A stretch of 64,000 bases of DNA from Xanthocytophaga flava (GCA_030068525.1 JASJOS010000015.1:124001-188000); one strand, 5' to 3'; counted from the stretch's first letter, positions 7,502 through 16,581 are shown. Notes: a model not told the origin generated them from the letters alone. Made by a program: numbers and translations.

Positions 7502-10408
7502 TTAAAAACCGATATCTATAACGAGTGGCTGTACAATGACATCTCCTGAATTCGGACGATACACTGTACGAAATCCAAGTTCAAGTTGAGGCAGCAAACG
7601 CATGAAATTAAAATTTGCGGAGATATCTATGCCTATAGAAGTCAGGTCAAGGCTGGTATCTCCCGTAGATAGACGACCATAATCGGCAAAGAGATTGCCT
7701 TTAATCCGCTGTATATACAACCATCTGCCTACTGCCCAGTCTGGATAGAAGATAGGGAAACGATAATCAGCATATACCCCAGCATAATAGGTTGAATAAT
7801 AGTAATAGTCTTGTCCACGTACATACAGAGTAGGAGAAGCAAACCAATAATTCTGCGGTTTATTATTAACATTTTCGTATTTGAAATTACCTCTGAGCAA
7901 GAACCCATGATGTTTGGCAAATCCTGGAAAAAATAACCCACCTTGGATTGTATATTGATCACCCACAAAGTCACTACCTGGCAATGTGTGACGGTATTGT
8001 GAGGTAAGTGTTTGACCCCATTTGGGAAATACATCCCGTAAAGCTTGTTTATGTAATCGGCTATATTGTAATCCATACCGCATATCATACAAGGTTCCGT
8101 TTCCCTGCTCGTCAGGACCTCGTCTCAAATCATAATCATTTACTTGTGTGTAATCACTGTATGCAGATAAAATCAGACTTTCCCTAAATCTTGAATGAGT
8201 TAATGTGAAAGGTAAACGAACACCTCCAGAGACGCTGGTTTCTCTCCATACATCTGTTCCTTTTGTTTGATTGTCAATATAGCCTGTACCACTACGACTT
8301 CCACTGGATACATTTAAATCCAATACAGGATATAAGCCCTGATAGCTAATATTTCCTATATAACTGGCTGTTTGTTGATTAGCATCATATCCAATTCCTG
8401 TTTGAATGGCTGTGGTACTTAAAATATCCTGAGACGAAATACCCACAAAAAAGTCACTTCCAGTACTGTTTACCACAGGTCCCCAGCTATAAGGGTTAAT
8501 CAGATTGGCTAGTTTACTGTATGGCTTTATAGTATAAGAATCATGGCTGGTCATTTTCAACAGGTTTTTTTCTCCTTCCTGTAGAAGTAACGGACGATAG
8601 AAGGAAACGGTACGGTTTGGAAGTTCCTCTAGTGGTTTCCAGGAAGAAGGATCGTTCGGCATGGTAGCAATACGAAATCCATCAGGTGTAAAGTCATTGA
8701 ACGCAATTTCTTTGCCATCAGGAGAGATTGTTGCATTGTATGCTCCAAACTTTCGGGAAGTGACCTGATACTTTTTCCCTGTAGGCGCATGAAGTGCATA
8801 AATGTTGTCGATACCCGTAAAAGGTGAATTATAATAAATATACTCACCATGTTTGACAGGATGGGATACATTCTCATCTCCAAATGGAAAGGATTGTTTT
8901 GTTTTATCCTTTAGATCAAATAAGACAATGTTTTTACCATTTCCCTGAAGAATGACAGACGTAATATAATTACCATCCGAAGAAAATCGTGGTAGTTGAA
9001 AAAGAGGGTGCCCGGATGCATTAAATCCCTCATTCAACCATTGAGATAAATCCGTTTGAACTATTTGACCAGTTTGTGTATCCAATAATTGTAAAGAAGA
9101 CTGGTTTTGAGCAGTGTATTCTACTGCAAGTATAGTTTTCCCATCAGGTGAAAGCGAAGGTGCAAACAATTTCGTTCTGCGCGTAATTCTACGAATTTTT
9201 TGTGAAGACAGATCATACAATTTGATTACAGCATAGTCTCTCATATTCCATCGGGGATCAAACCCATGTTCTGTCCATACAATCTTGTTATCAGCTACAG
9301 ATAACATCCCATTGGATGGATTGGAAGCATGACTGGTAAATTCTACAATGCCAGGAGTAAATAATTTTTCTTCCACTGCTTTTCCATTTTCCGATTTTTT
9401 TAGAGAAACATATGTTTCTATATCACCAATTCCTGATTTACGGCATATAATAGTGGTATTATCCAGATATTGAGGAAACTCGTAATTCGTCATTACTTTG
9501 TTACGGGCAGTAGGCAGGAGAGTGGCTTGCGTTTCGTTAAGCTGGTTTAGTTGATTACGCCATAAACCTGCCAGTTCTTTTGCGGCTTCGTGGTACAGTT
9601 GTTCCACTTTCATTCCTGTTTCTTTACGGATAGCTCCTGAAAAAGAAAAGGGTTCAAGAGGAAATTTATAATGACGGGTCAGTATCTTTCCCCATGCATC
9701 ACCTTCGTGATGGCGTCTTAAATAAGAGGATAGAAAGTATCCAGAGACATAGTGATTAGGTATATAGTCTTTATATGAACGACAGGTTGCTTTTGAATAA
9801 GAAAATTCGCTGCCTGTAAGTAACCGGGTCCGAAATTCGAGGTCAAAACGCGGAATACGACCCCTGCCTCCAGAAGTCAAAGCAGTTTCTGTACTCACCG
9901 CATCACCTTCCCAAAACCAGTTAGGAACAGTAAGACTAATAACTCCCAATGCATTATTTCCAAATATCCAGTAAGCACCTTTGGTAAATCCGGTAAGCAT
10001 CTTATCATACTGTACCACATGTCGGAATTCATGTACTGATAGTAGACCCAGCCAGTTATTGGTGCCTGCTAGCGTCGGGTCTTGAGGAGGTGTTGTAAAA
10101 AATTCAGAATGACGAGGAAACATGGTCACAAAACCGTTGGAGATAGTGGTCTGGTTTTGCAACACAACGGATAGCTTTCGTGGCTGCTTTCCTAATGTAT
10201 GTGATACAGAGACATAGTTGGTCTGTAGTAGATTGGCTGTATACTGGGCTATACTATCTAATCCTCTGGGATAGATAATACGGAAATGAGGTGTTTGTAG
10301 CTGATTCCATCGTATACTGGATGGATTCTGTTCCAGGATAGAAAAAGTTTGTGCATGTAAACTGAGCAACAGCCAGAAAAATAAAACAGACAGACAGATA
10401 GGTTTCAT
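7502..10408 (-). CDS. Peptidase-like / TolB-like propeller / outer-membrane beta-barrel protein
   Basis: This 968-residue exported protein starts with a signal peptide (MKPICLSVLFFWLLLSLHAQ). Residues about 30-290 look like a gluzincin (peptidase MA-like) domain with HEFRH at 126-130 fitting HExxH. Residues about 310-620 carry TolB/WD40-like propeller repeats (LSPDGKTILAVEY, FSSDGNYITS, ISPDGKEIAF). From about 660 to the end there are alternating strands and a BamA/surface-antigen-like barrel, ending in Phe (VIDIGF) as outer-membrane barrels do. Similar proteins occur in Bacteroidota, usually annotated as TolB-like. Whether the peptidase domain is active is unknown. Confidence 0.75.
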   Translation of the reverse strand: MKPICLSVLFFWLLLSLHAQTFSILEQNPSSIRWNQLQTPHFRIIYPRGLDSIAQYTANLLQTNYVSVSHTLGKQPRKLSVVLQNQTTISNGFVTMFPRHSEFFTTPPQDPTLAGTNNWLGLLSVHEFRHVVQYDKMLTGFTKGAYWIFGNNALGVISLTVPNWFWEGDAVSTETALTSGGRGRIPRFDLEFRTRLLTGSEFSYSKATCRSYKDYIPNHYVSGYFLSSYLRRHHEGDAWGKILTRHYKFPLEPFSFSGAIRKETGMKVEQLYHEAAKELAGLWRNQLNQLNETQATLLPTARNKVMTNYEFPQYLDNTTIICRKSGIGDIETYVSLKKSENGKAVEEKLFTPGIVEFTSHASNPSNGMLSVADNKIVWTEHGFDPRWNMRDYAVIKLYDLSSQKIRRITRRTKLFAPSLSPDGKTILAVEYTAQNQSSLQLLDTQTGQIVQTDLSQWLNEGFNASGHPLFQLPRFSSDGNYITSVILQGNGKNIVLFDLKDKTKQSFPFGDENVSHPVKHGEYIYYNSPFTGIDNIYALHAPTGKKYQVTSRKFGAYNATISPDGKEIAFNDFTPDGFRIATMPNDPSSWKPLEELPNRTVSFYRPLLLQEGEKNLLKMTSHDSYTIKPYSKLANLINPYSWGPVVNSTGSDFFVGISSQDILSTTAIQTGIGYDANQQTASYIGNISYQGLYPVLDLNVSSGSRSGTGYIDNQTKGTDVWRETSVSGGVRLPFTLTHSRFRESLILSAYSDYTQVNDYDLRRGPDEQGNGTLYDMRYGLQYSRLHKQALRDVFPKWGQTLTSQYRHTLPGSDFVGDQYTIQGGLFFPGFAKHHGFLLRGNFKYENVNNKPQNYWFASPTLYVRGQDYYYYSTYYAGVYADYRFPIFYPDWAVGRWLYIQRIKGNLFADYGRLSTGDTSLDLTSIGIDISANFNFMRLLPQLELGFRTVYRPNSGDVIVQPLVIDIGF

Positions 10409-10521
10409 TAGAACTGAAGGATAAATCTTGGATGCAAAGGCAATGAATAGGATAAACTAATACATTGTTAGAATAGATGTACGAAAATGAGGCTTGGGAA
10501 ACGTATGTGAATAAACTATAC

Positions 10522-11067
10522 TTAATATTCTTCTTTATCAATTTTAGCACTTTGCTTAAAAGACGTGATCTTACCAGTTTGCGTTTGGGCAAGACCTTTA
10601 ATATCAATATCTTTTCCCTCTAGAGTTGTCACCATAATGCCTACCTTAGATAAATTGGATTGACTGTAAAATTCTGAGTACACAGTATATTCCGTCCCTT
10701 TATTCGAAAATGAAAGCCAGTTTAGATCCTTTGCATCAGCTTCTTTACCACCTGTTCTCTGATAATAGCGAAAGGTAAATTTTTTCCAGCTGGATTCATC
10801 CAGTTGTTCCGGATATTGCAATTCGGTTTTTGCAGTTGTTCCAAATCTATAGACCAGGTATTTATCTGATTTCTCCTTGCAGAGTGACGCAGTTTTTTTG
10901 TTAGCCATTTGGAAGGAATATACATTGGTTTCATTTGCTGTACACAAACAATTACAAGATTGCTGAGCAATGGCAGGCAGACAGAAGCATGTATAAATGA
11001 AGAAGAAAAGACAAAATCTCATAGAACGATATAGTAAACCTTTGTGAGTGAGTTTCTTGAAGTTCAT
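10522..11067 (-). CDS. Hypothetical secreted protein
   Basis: I do not recognise this 181-residue protein. It has a signal peptide (hydrophobic stretch CLFFFIYTCFCLPAIAQQ); an internal ATG at 11022 would give a more standard signal sequence (MRFCLFFF). The mature N-terminus has a Cys cluster (CNCLC) and a later single Cys. The rest is predicted mixed strand (YLVYRFGTT, KFTFRYYQRTGG, EYTVYSEFYS) without a known motif. A -7 box at 11087-11094 lies just upstream, favouring transcription of this gene from its own promoter. The propeller gene follows after 113 bases on the same strand. Confidence 0.6.
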   Translation of the reverse strand: MNFKKLTHKGLLYRSMRFCLFFFIYTCFCLPAIAQQSCNCLCTANETNVYSFQMANKKTASLCKEKSDKYLVYRFGTTAKTELQYPEQLDESSWKKFTFRYYQRTGGKEADAKDLNWLSFSNKGTEYTVYSEFYSQSNLSKVGIMVTTLEGKDIDIKGLAQTQTGKITSFKQSAKIDKEEY

Positions 11068-11086
11068 GTTTCCGGCTCATTAGTAG

Positions 11087-11094
11087 CAAATCTA
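11087..11094 (-). promoter_or_regulatory. Candidate -7 box for the 181-residue secreted protein
   Basis: TAGATTTG on the minus strand matches TAnnTTTG. No -33 TTTG is seen at the usual spacing. Confidence 0.5.
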
Positions 11095-11103
11095 TCTGTT
11101 TTT

Positions 11104-11141
11104 GGGAAAAAGAAAAACCTCTGACTACCGGCAGAGGTTTT
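11104..11141 (-). terminator. Terminator after the SDR gene
   Basis: Arms AAAACCTCTG (11114-11123) and CAGAGGTTTT (11132-11141) form a 10-bp stem. Read on the minus strand the stem is followed by TTTTTCTTTTT, so it ends the AraC/SDR transcript. Confidence 0.8.
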
Positions 11142-11197
11142 GTAGGGATAAAGAGTGTAATCTGATGTTTAAGCTGTCTTTTTTCATGACAGGTTGT

Positions 11198-11800
11198 CTA
11201 TGCATATACTTTTAGTATTTTCCCTGTTATGGCACCTTCTGTACTACGTATATAGGCGTTTACAACTTTATTCATCGGTACAGGATCAATTCCAGGAAAA
11301 CTTGCTCCATATCGTTCTACAGAGTCTTCCACCAATCCGGGACTTACCACATTGATACGTATGCCTCGTGTTAGTTCCAGTGATGCGGCTAGCACAAAGC
11401 TATTGATACCTCCATTGAGCATAGCCACGCAAGACGAATTACGTACGGGTTCTTCAGATAAGATTCCGGATGTTAAGGTAATTGATCCATTGTCATTCAG
11501 ATAATGTTGTCCAATCAATACAACATTGATTTGTCCCATCAGTTTGTTTCGGATGCCACTATACACATTTTCTTCTGTCATTGTGTCCAGTTTGCCATAG
11601 TATCCTGTTCCGGCTGTGCAGATACAGGCATCCAGTGAACCCATTTGTTTGAAACCTGCTTCAATCGATTGTGCAGAGGTAATATCCATCTGAATGTCCC
11701 CACTGGTGCGACCTGCGGTAATAATTTCGTGTTTTGATGATAATGCCTGAGCTACTTTCTTGCCAATAGTGCCATTTGCACCAATAATCAGAATTTTCAT
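11198..11800 (-). CDS. Short-chain dehydrogenase/reductase without the Tyr-Lys pair
   Basis: The 200-residue protein has a Rossmann NAD(P) motif (GANGTIG, residues 7-13), an AGRTSGD segment, the AGTGYYG turn (the NNAG-like position) and INVVSPG near the end. The usual active-site YxxxK is missing: where it should lie the sequence reads CVAMLNGGINSFVLAAS. The same replacement occurs in a conserved short SDR subfamily (PRK07578-like, from memory), so this is a family trait and not a local mutation. It may bind the cofactor without classical SDR catalysis. It lies 67 bases downstream of the AraC-type regulator on the same strand, which suggests that the regulator controls it. Confidence 0.85.
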   Translation of the reverse strand: MKILIIGANGTIGKKVAQALSSKHEIITAGRTSGDIQMDITSAQSIEAGFKQMGSLDACICTAGTGYYGKLDTMTEENVYSGIRNKLMGQINVVLIGQHYLNDNGSITLTSGILSEEPVRNSSCVAMLNGGINSFVLAASLELTRGIRINVVSPGLVEDSVERYGASFPGIDPVPMNKVVNAYIRSTEGAITGKILKVYA

Positions 11801-11867
11801 ATTGTTTTACGTTTAAGGTTTCTGCAAAACTATAGTGCAATGAATAAACTCTGATAACGCAAAAAGC

Positions 11868-12749
11868 TCAAAGAATTGCCTGATTGGTTCGATTCTGAGC
11901 TGGGGTAAAGCCATAGTGCTTTTTAAAAATCCGGATAAAGTGAGACACACTTTCAAATCCGCAGGCAAAAGCTGTTTCTGAAACATTCTGGCTAGTATTG
12001 TCTAATAATACACGCGCATGGGCCAGACGTTGCTGATTAATCCATTTCTTTGGAGAGGAATGATAATGTGCCTGAAAGTCGCGCTTAAATGATGCCAGGC
12101 TTCTGCCTGATAGACTAGCTAACTCTTCAAGCGTGACCGGATGGAACAGGTATTGCTGCATAACATACTCCAATTCCAACGGTACCTTGTCGGTAATAGA
12201 TCTTATAAAAGATAATACAGAATCTTTATGTGCTCCAAGACTCAGCAGCATAAAAAGCTCCTGAACTTTCATTTGCAGTAATTGATCAATATGTGGATAA
12301 GGACGTTTGAAATATGCCATATATTGCATCTTGAAACTATTAAGCAAATCATCGGATGGTAGTAGCAGATATTCTTTGTCCGTTTTGGGAAGGGTGGCAG
12401 AGAGTGGATTTTCATATAAGAATTCATTCAAAAGCTTATCAGTAAAATAAACCACCAGTGCTTCGTAGTTGATACCTTGTGGCACATAATCTGACATCGC
12501 ATATATCCCTCTTTTTAATAACAAAATAGTTCCTGGTTCAACTACAAGTGTTTCATCTGGAAAATGCAGGAGCTTTTGTCCTTGCAGAACAAATAATAAA
12601 GAATGCTCCTTTATAAAGTAGGTGCGTTTGTGCTGAGCTTTCTGAACAATATGTTTGGCAAAATAGGTATCACCAGCCATAAGGAAGGTAGAATTTTCAT
12701 TTGTTTCCTGTGGACTTCTTGTCAACATTGCATAAAGGGAATAAAACAA
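11868..12749 (-). CDS. AraC-family transcriptional regulator
   Basis: This 293-residue protein has a variable N-terminal sensing domain (about 20-180, with a cupin-like strand pattern such as LVVEPGTILLLKRG). Its C-terminal AraC double helix-turn-helix covers about 190-290, with the signature ETAFACGFESVSHFIRIFKKHYGFTP. It should bind DNA next to its target, most likely the SDR gene behind it. The start at 12749 follows a full consensus promoter (12760-12791); an in-frame ATG at 12728 is an alternative. It is divergent from the Crp/Fnr-type gene, with back-to-back promoters 34 bases apart. Confidence 0.92.
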   Translation of the reverse strand: MFYSLYAMLTRSPQETNENSTFLMAGDTYFAKHIVQKAQHKRTYFIKEHSLLFVLQGQKLLHFPDETLVVEPGTILLLKRGIYAMSDYVPQGINYEALVVYFTDKLLNEFLYENPLSATLPKTDKEYLLLPSDDLLNSFKMQYMAYFKRPYPHIDQLLQMKVQELFMLLSLGAHKDSVLSFIRSITDKVPLELEYVMQQYLFHPVTLEELASLSGRSLASFKRDFQAHYHSSPKKWINQQRLAHARVLLDNTSQNVSETAFACGFESVSHFIRIFKKHYGFTPAQNRTNQAIL

Positions 12750-12759
12750 AATAATAACC

Positions 12760-12791
12760 CAAAGATACTGAGAGGTACAAAGCTTCTCAAA
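12760..12791 (-). promoter_or_regulatory. Bacteroidota consensus promoter of the AraC regulator gene
   Basis: On the minus strand, -33 box TTTG (plus 12788-12791), a 20-base spacer, and -7 box TATCTTTG (plus 12760-12767). Both boxes and the spacing match the known Bacteroidota promoter form. Confidence 0.75.
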
Positions 12792-12801
12792 TGAGATGAA
12801 G

Positions 12802-12809
12802 TATCTTTG
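12802..12809 (+). promoter_or_regulatory. -7 box of the Crp/Fnr regulator gene
   Basis: TATCTTTG matches TAnnTTTG and lies 21 bases before the ATG at 12831. It overlaps the TTG at 12807 and therefore argues against that codon as a start. The identical box sits on the other strand for the AraC gene. Confidence 0.7.
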
Positions 12810-12830
12810 CTAATACTTACTATACATTAT

Positions 12831-13406
12831 ATGAAGCATGAAGCGCTTTTGAGGCATATCCGTCGATATGTAGAGTTAAACGAAGAAGAGCAGGATTTGA
12901 TTGGTGTATATAGTAGCATACAGGAGTTCCGAAAGAAAGACTTTCTATTACATCTGGACCAGATATGTTCAGCTCATTTTTTTGTAGCAAAAGGTTGTTT
13001 AAGAGCTTTTCTAATCAATGAAAAAGGTCAGGAACAAATAACTCAGTTTGCTATTGAAAACTGGTGGATTACCAACTATGATAGCCTGGACAACCAAATA
13101 CCTTCTTCCTTAGCTATTCAGGCAGTTGAAAATACAGAGGTGATTCGCATACATAAGAATGATTATGAGATGTTATTGCATAAGATTCCTAAGCTTGAAC
13201 GCTATTTTCGTCTTGTATTGCAGAAAGCTTATGGAGCATCTCAGCGACGGATACAATACATTTACACACTCTCAGGAGAAGAACGATATCATCATTTCAA
13301 TGAATCGTTTCCTGAATTCGTTCAGCGAATACCACAATACATGCTGGCCTCTTACCTAGGATTTACGCCTGAATTTTTAAGTAAAATACGGGCAAAGAAA
13401 ATCTAG
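12831..13406 (+). CDS. Crp/Fnr-family transcriptional regulator
   Basis: I use the ATG at 12831 (MKHEALLRHIRRYVEL), giving 191 residues; an upstream in-frame TTG at 12807 lies in the promoter. The protein has a cyclic-nucleotide-binding-like beta-roll (FRKKDFLLHLDQICSAHFFVAKGCLRAFL, then IQAVENTEVIRIHKNDYEML) and a short C-terminal winged helix ending IPQYMLASYLGFTPEFLSKIRAKK. This is the common Bacteroidota Crp/Fnr type that lacks a strict cAMP site. The AhpD-like gene follows after 96 bases, so it is the likely target. Confidence 0.88.
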   Translation: MKHEALLRHIRRYVELNEEEQDLIGVYSSIQEFRKKDFLLHLDQICSAHFFVAKGCLRAFLINEKGQEQITQFAIENWWITNYDSLDNQIPSSLAIQAVENTEVIRIHKNDYEMLLHKIPKLERYFRLVLQKAYGASQRRIQYIYTLSGEERYHHFNESFPEFVQRIPQYMLASYLGFTPEFLSKIRAKKI

Positions 13407-13502
13407 GTATCTCCATTTCTTGAACTAGATTAATTTTTTTCAGCTCGAACTAAGGCACTTTTGTGATGTATTGAATTACTCACCAACTAAACATCACATA
13501 GT

Positions 13503-13946
13503 ATGAACACCCGAATCAAAATCAATATTGTGGAACCTGAGGCTTACAACGTTATGTTTGCTTTTGAAAAATACCTATCTACTACAGAGATACCAAAGTT
13601 ACATAGAGAACTTATCAAAATCCGGGCTTCACAAATCAATGGCTGTGCCTATTGTATAGATCTGCACACCAGAGATGCCCGTAAAGCTGGGGAAACAGAA
13701 CAACGAATTTATGCTTTATCTGCCTGGCGTGAAACACCTTTCTTTAGTGAAGAAGAACGTGCTATACTGGCATTAACTGAAGAAGTTACCTTGATTCAGG
13801 GACGTGTATCCGATAAAACCTATGCAGAAGCAGCACGCTTATTTGATGAGCAGTATCTGGCTCAACTAATAATGGCTATTATCGCAATTAATGCGTGGAA
13901 CCGAATTGGTATTGCCACAGAATTAACACCTTCTATCAGGGAATAA
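13503..13946 (+). CDS. Carboxymuconolactone decarboxylase / AhpD-like protein
   Basis: The 147-residue protein has the AhpD core motif CAYCIDLH (C48, C51, H55), the CxxC-x3-H site of alkylhydroperoxidase-like members of PF02627. The rest fits the family (ALSAWRETPFFSEEERAILALTEEVTLI, then AIIAINAWNRIGIAT). A thiol-based peroxidase or redox role is likely, but the substrate is unknown. It has no signal peptide. It sits directly behind a Crp/Fnr-type regulator, a common arrangement for this family. A strong hairpin follows at 13979-14013. Confidence 0.88.
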   Translation: MNTRIKINIVEPEAYNVMFAFEKYLSTTEIPKLHRELIKIRASQINGCAYCIDLHTRDARKAGETEQRIYALSAWRETPFFSEEERAILALTEEVTLIQGRVSDKTYAEAARLFDEQYLAQLIMAIIAINAWNRIGIATELTPSIRE

Positions 13947-13978
13947 TAGATTTGATGAGATTTCCAGTTTATATTCAT

Positions 13979-14013
13979 AATCCCTTGTAAATCTGTTGTA
14001 TTTACAAGGGATT
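13979..14013 (+). terminator. Strong hairpin after the AhpD-like gene
   Basis: Perfect 14-bp arms AATCCCTTGTAAAT (13979-13992) and ATTTACAAGGGATT (14000-14013) with a 7-base loop. There is no U-run after it, so termination is likely but unproven. Confidence 0.55.
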
Positions 14014-14241
14014 GTAATGCTGAATCATACCTCTTAAAGTAAATCTTTCAATTTGTGGTGGCCTCTAAAAAATAGATATGCAGATTGATTATCTGTAACT
14101 TTTCTGTGTGATGGCTGATCCGATTGTATAGTAAAATGGGTAAAAAAGATCTTTGAGAAAAGCAAAAAAATCGGGCTTTTTATCTTCAGTTTTAATAAGA
14201 AACACCGGTCTTTTTACGACCACTTTTTCACTGAAAAGACT

Positions 14242-14249
14242 TACATTTG
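14242..14249 (+). promoter_or_regulatory. -7 box of tex
   Basis: TACATTTG matches TAnnTTTG and lies 29 bases before the ATG at 14279. It falls inside the upstream open frame and shows that the longer TTG start is wrong. Confidence 0.65.
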
Positions 14250-14278
14250 CGGCCTCAAATCAAAATAGTCGGAGTTAC

Positions 14279-16522
14279 ATGAGTTTAACACACATTGCCA
14301 AAATTGCTCAGGAACTGTCCATTACAGCTAAGCAGGTAGAAGCCACAATTACCTTGCTTGATGAAGGTGGTACAGTACCTTTTATTTCCCGCTATCGGAA
14401 AGAAGTAACCGGATCTCTGGATGAAGTTGCAATTGCTGCTATTCGTGATCGTATCGAGCAACTTCGTGAACTGGATAAGCGTCGTGAAACGATTCTAAAA
14501 TCTATTAGTGACCAGGGTAAACTAACATCAGAACTGGAAACGGCCATTCATGCAGCAGAAACAATGGCTGTCTTGGAGGATATCTATTTACCTTACAAGC
14601 CGAAAAAACGTACTCGTGCAACTATTGCAAAGGAAAAAGGATTAGAACCTCTGGCAGATATTATCTTTGAACAACAAACGACTGTTAATCCTCTGGCAGA
14701 AGCAGAGAAATTTGTGGATGCAGAAAAACAAGTTGCTTCTGTAGATGAAGCACTGGCTGGAGCACGCGATATCATTGCTGAACGTGTAAATGAAAATGCA
14801 GAAGCACGGGCTGCTGTGCGTGATCTTTTCTGGAAGAAAGGAACGTATAGCAGTAAGGTGATTCCTGGCAAAGAAGAAGAAGCTCAAAAATATAAAGACT
14901 ACTTTGAATGGAGTGAATCGGTTTCCACGGCTCCATCACATCGGGTACTAGCCATGAGAAGAGGGGAGAAAGAAGGATTTCTTTTATTAGATACGGCTCC
15001 TGAAGAGGAAGAAGCAATCGAATTACTGGAAAGACAGTTTATTCAGAATCGTAGTGGTAGCGCAGATCAGGTAAAACTAGCTGTAAAAGATTCATATCGT
15101 CGCTTGCTTAAGCCTTCCATGGAAACAGAGATCCGTCTGATGTCCAAGAAGAAAGCTGACGAAGAAGCTATTCGGGTATTTGCTGATAACTTGCGTAACC
15201 TGTTGATGGCGGCACCTATGGGTGAACGAAATATTCTGGCAATCGACCCGGGTTTCCGTACAGGTTGTAAAGTGGTTTGCTTAAACCGTCAGGGTAAGCT
15301 ATTGCATAATGATGTGATTTATCCTGAGTTTCCAAATAAAAAACAGGATGCTATTCATACAGTTATGGCATTGTGTGCTCGCTATGAAGTTGAAGCTATT
15401 GCTATTGGTAACGGAACTGCTGGTCGTGAAACGGAAAGTTTTGTACGTAGTATTGGTTTACCAAACACAATACAGATTGTAGTAGTAAATGAAAGCGGCG
15501 CTTCTATTTATTCTGCATCCGATGTAGCTCGCGAAGAATTTCCGGATTATGATGTAACCGTTCGCGGTGCAGTTTCTATCGGACGTCGTCTGATGGACCC
15601 ACTGGCGGAGCTGGTTAAGATTGATCCAAAATCGATAGGTGTTGGACAATATCAGCATGATGTGGATCAGTCTGCATTGAAACAGAGTCTGGATGATGTG
15701 GTAATGAGTTCAGTAAATGCTGTAGGAGTAGAAGTCAACACTGCTAGTAAGCAGTTATTAACCTATGTATCAGGTTTAGGGCCACAACTTGCTCAGAATA
15801 TTATTGATTATCGGAATACCAATGGTCCATTTAAAACCCGTGAAGAATTAAAGAAAGTACCACGTCTGGGTTCAAAAGCATTCGAACAGGCAGCCGGTTT
15901 CCTACGGATTCGTAATGCGGAAAATCCACTGGATTCCAGTGCTGTACACCCCGAAAGATATGATCTGGTAAACAAGATGGCTACAGACTTGAATAGTTCT
16001 GTAAAAGATCTGATGAAGACAGATAGCTTGCGAAAACAATTGGTTTTAGCCAAATACCAGAGTGAAGAAGTAGGATTACCTACGTTACAGGATATCGTTT
16101 CCGAATTGGCTAAACCAGGTCGTGACCCTCGTGAGCAATTTGAGACTTTCCAGTTTGCCGATGGTGTTAATTCCATGGAAGATTTGCGTGTAGGAATGAA
16201 ACTGCCAGGGATAGTTACCAACGTAGCCGCCTTTGGTGCCTTTGTTGATATTGGTGTTCACCAGGATGGATTGGTGCATATCAGTGAGTTGTCAGACAAA
16301 TATGTTTCTAATCCAAATGAGGTTGTCAAAGTACAGCAGAAAGTTGAAGTGACTGTAATGGAAGTGGATATTGCACGCAAGCGAATTGCTCTTTCTTTAA
16401 AGACTGGTAAACCAATTGATAAAGCAGGTGCTGGAAAGACGAAAGAACGTTCGCAGAAAAATGCAGAACCAGAAAACGATCTGCAAACAAAATTGGCTCA
16501 GTTGAGAAGCAAATTTAAATAA
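14279..16522 (+). CDS. tex: Tex-family RNA-binding transcription accessory protein
   Basis: From the ATG at 14279 (MSLTHIAKIAQELSITAKQV) the product is 747 residues, normal for Tex. It has the N-terminal helical domain with the ISRYRKE motif, a YqgF/RNase H-like domain (ILAIDPGFRTGCKV), a helix-hairpin-helix pair (VSGLGPQLAQNIIDYRN and RLGSKAFEQAAGFLRI), and a C-terminal S1 RNA-binding domain (MKLPGIVTNVAAFGAFVDIG). Tex binds nucleic acid and acts in transcription; its exact role is unsettled. The open frame continues upstream to a TTG at 14153, but a promoter box lies in that extension. A terminator follows at 16582-16609. Confidence 0.96.
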   Translation: MSLTHIAKIAQELSITAKQVEATITLLDEGGTVPFISRYRKEVTGSLDEVAIAAIRDRIEQLRELDKRRETILKSISDQGKLTSELETAIHAAETMAVLEDIYLPYKPKKRTRATIAKEKGLEPLADIIFEQQTTVNPLAEAEKFVDAEKQVASVDEALAGARDIIAERVNENAEARAAVRDLFWKKGTYSSKVIPGKEEEAQKYKDYFEWSESVSTAPSHRVLAMRRGEKEGFLLLDTAPEEEEAIELLERQFIQNRSGSADQVKLAVKDSYRRLLKPSMETEIRLMSKKKADEEAIRVFADNLRNLLMAAPMGERNILAIDPGFRTGCKVVCLNRQGKLLHNDVIYPEFPNKKQDAIHTVMALCARYEVEAIAIGNGTAGRETESFVRSIGLPNTIQIVVVNESGASIYSASDVAREEFPDYDVTVRGAVSIGRRLMDPLAELVKIDPKSIGVGQYQHDVDQSALKQSLDDVVMSSVNAVGVEVNTASKQLLTYVSGLGPQLAQNIIDYRNTNGPFKTREELKKVPRLGSKAFEQAAGFLRIRNAENPLDSSAVHPERYDLVNKMATDLNSSVKDLMKTDSLRKQLVLAKYQSEEVGLPTLQDIVSELAKPGRDPREQFETFQFADGVNSMEDLRVGMKLPGIVTNVAAFGAFVDIGVHQDGLVHISELSDKYVSNPNEVVKVQQKVEVTVMEVDIARKRIALSLKTGKPIDKAGAGKTKERSQKNAEPENDLQTKLAQLRSKFK

Positions 16523-16581
16523 CGGCTGATAAAGCGAGCAATTTGCTTAAAATGAGAAAGTTGCTTTAAAAATAGATGAAG

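Noticed and set aside
11881-11910. A tRNA-like string (GGTTCGATTC) in the AraC gene
   Set aside because: It lies within the AraC coding sequence and no acceptor or anticodon arms can be paired around it.
12807-12830. Upstream TTG start of the Crp/Fnr gene
   Set aside because: It overlaps the -7 box TATCTTTG.
14153-14278. Upstream extension of tex from a TTG
   Set aside because: A -7 box (14242-14249) lies inside it and the extension has no Tex similarity; the ATG at 14279 gives the normal N-terminus.
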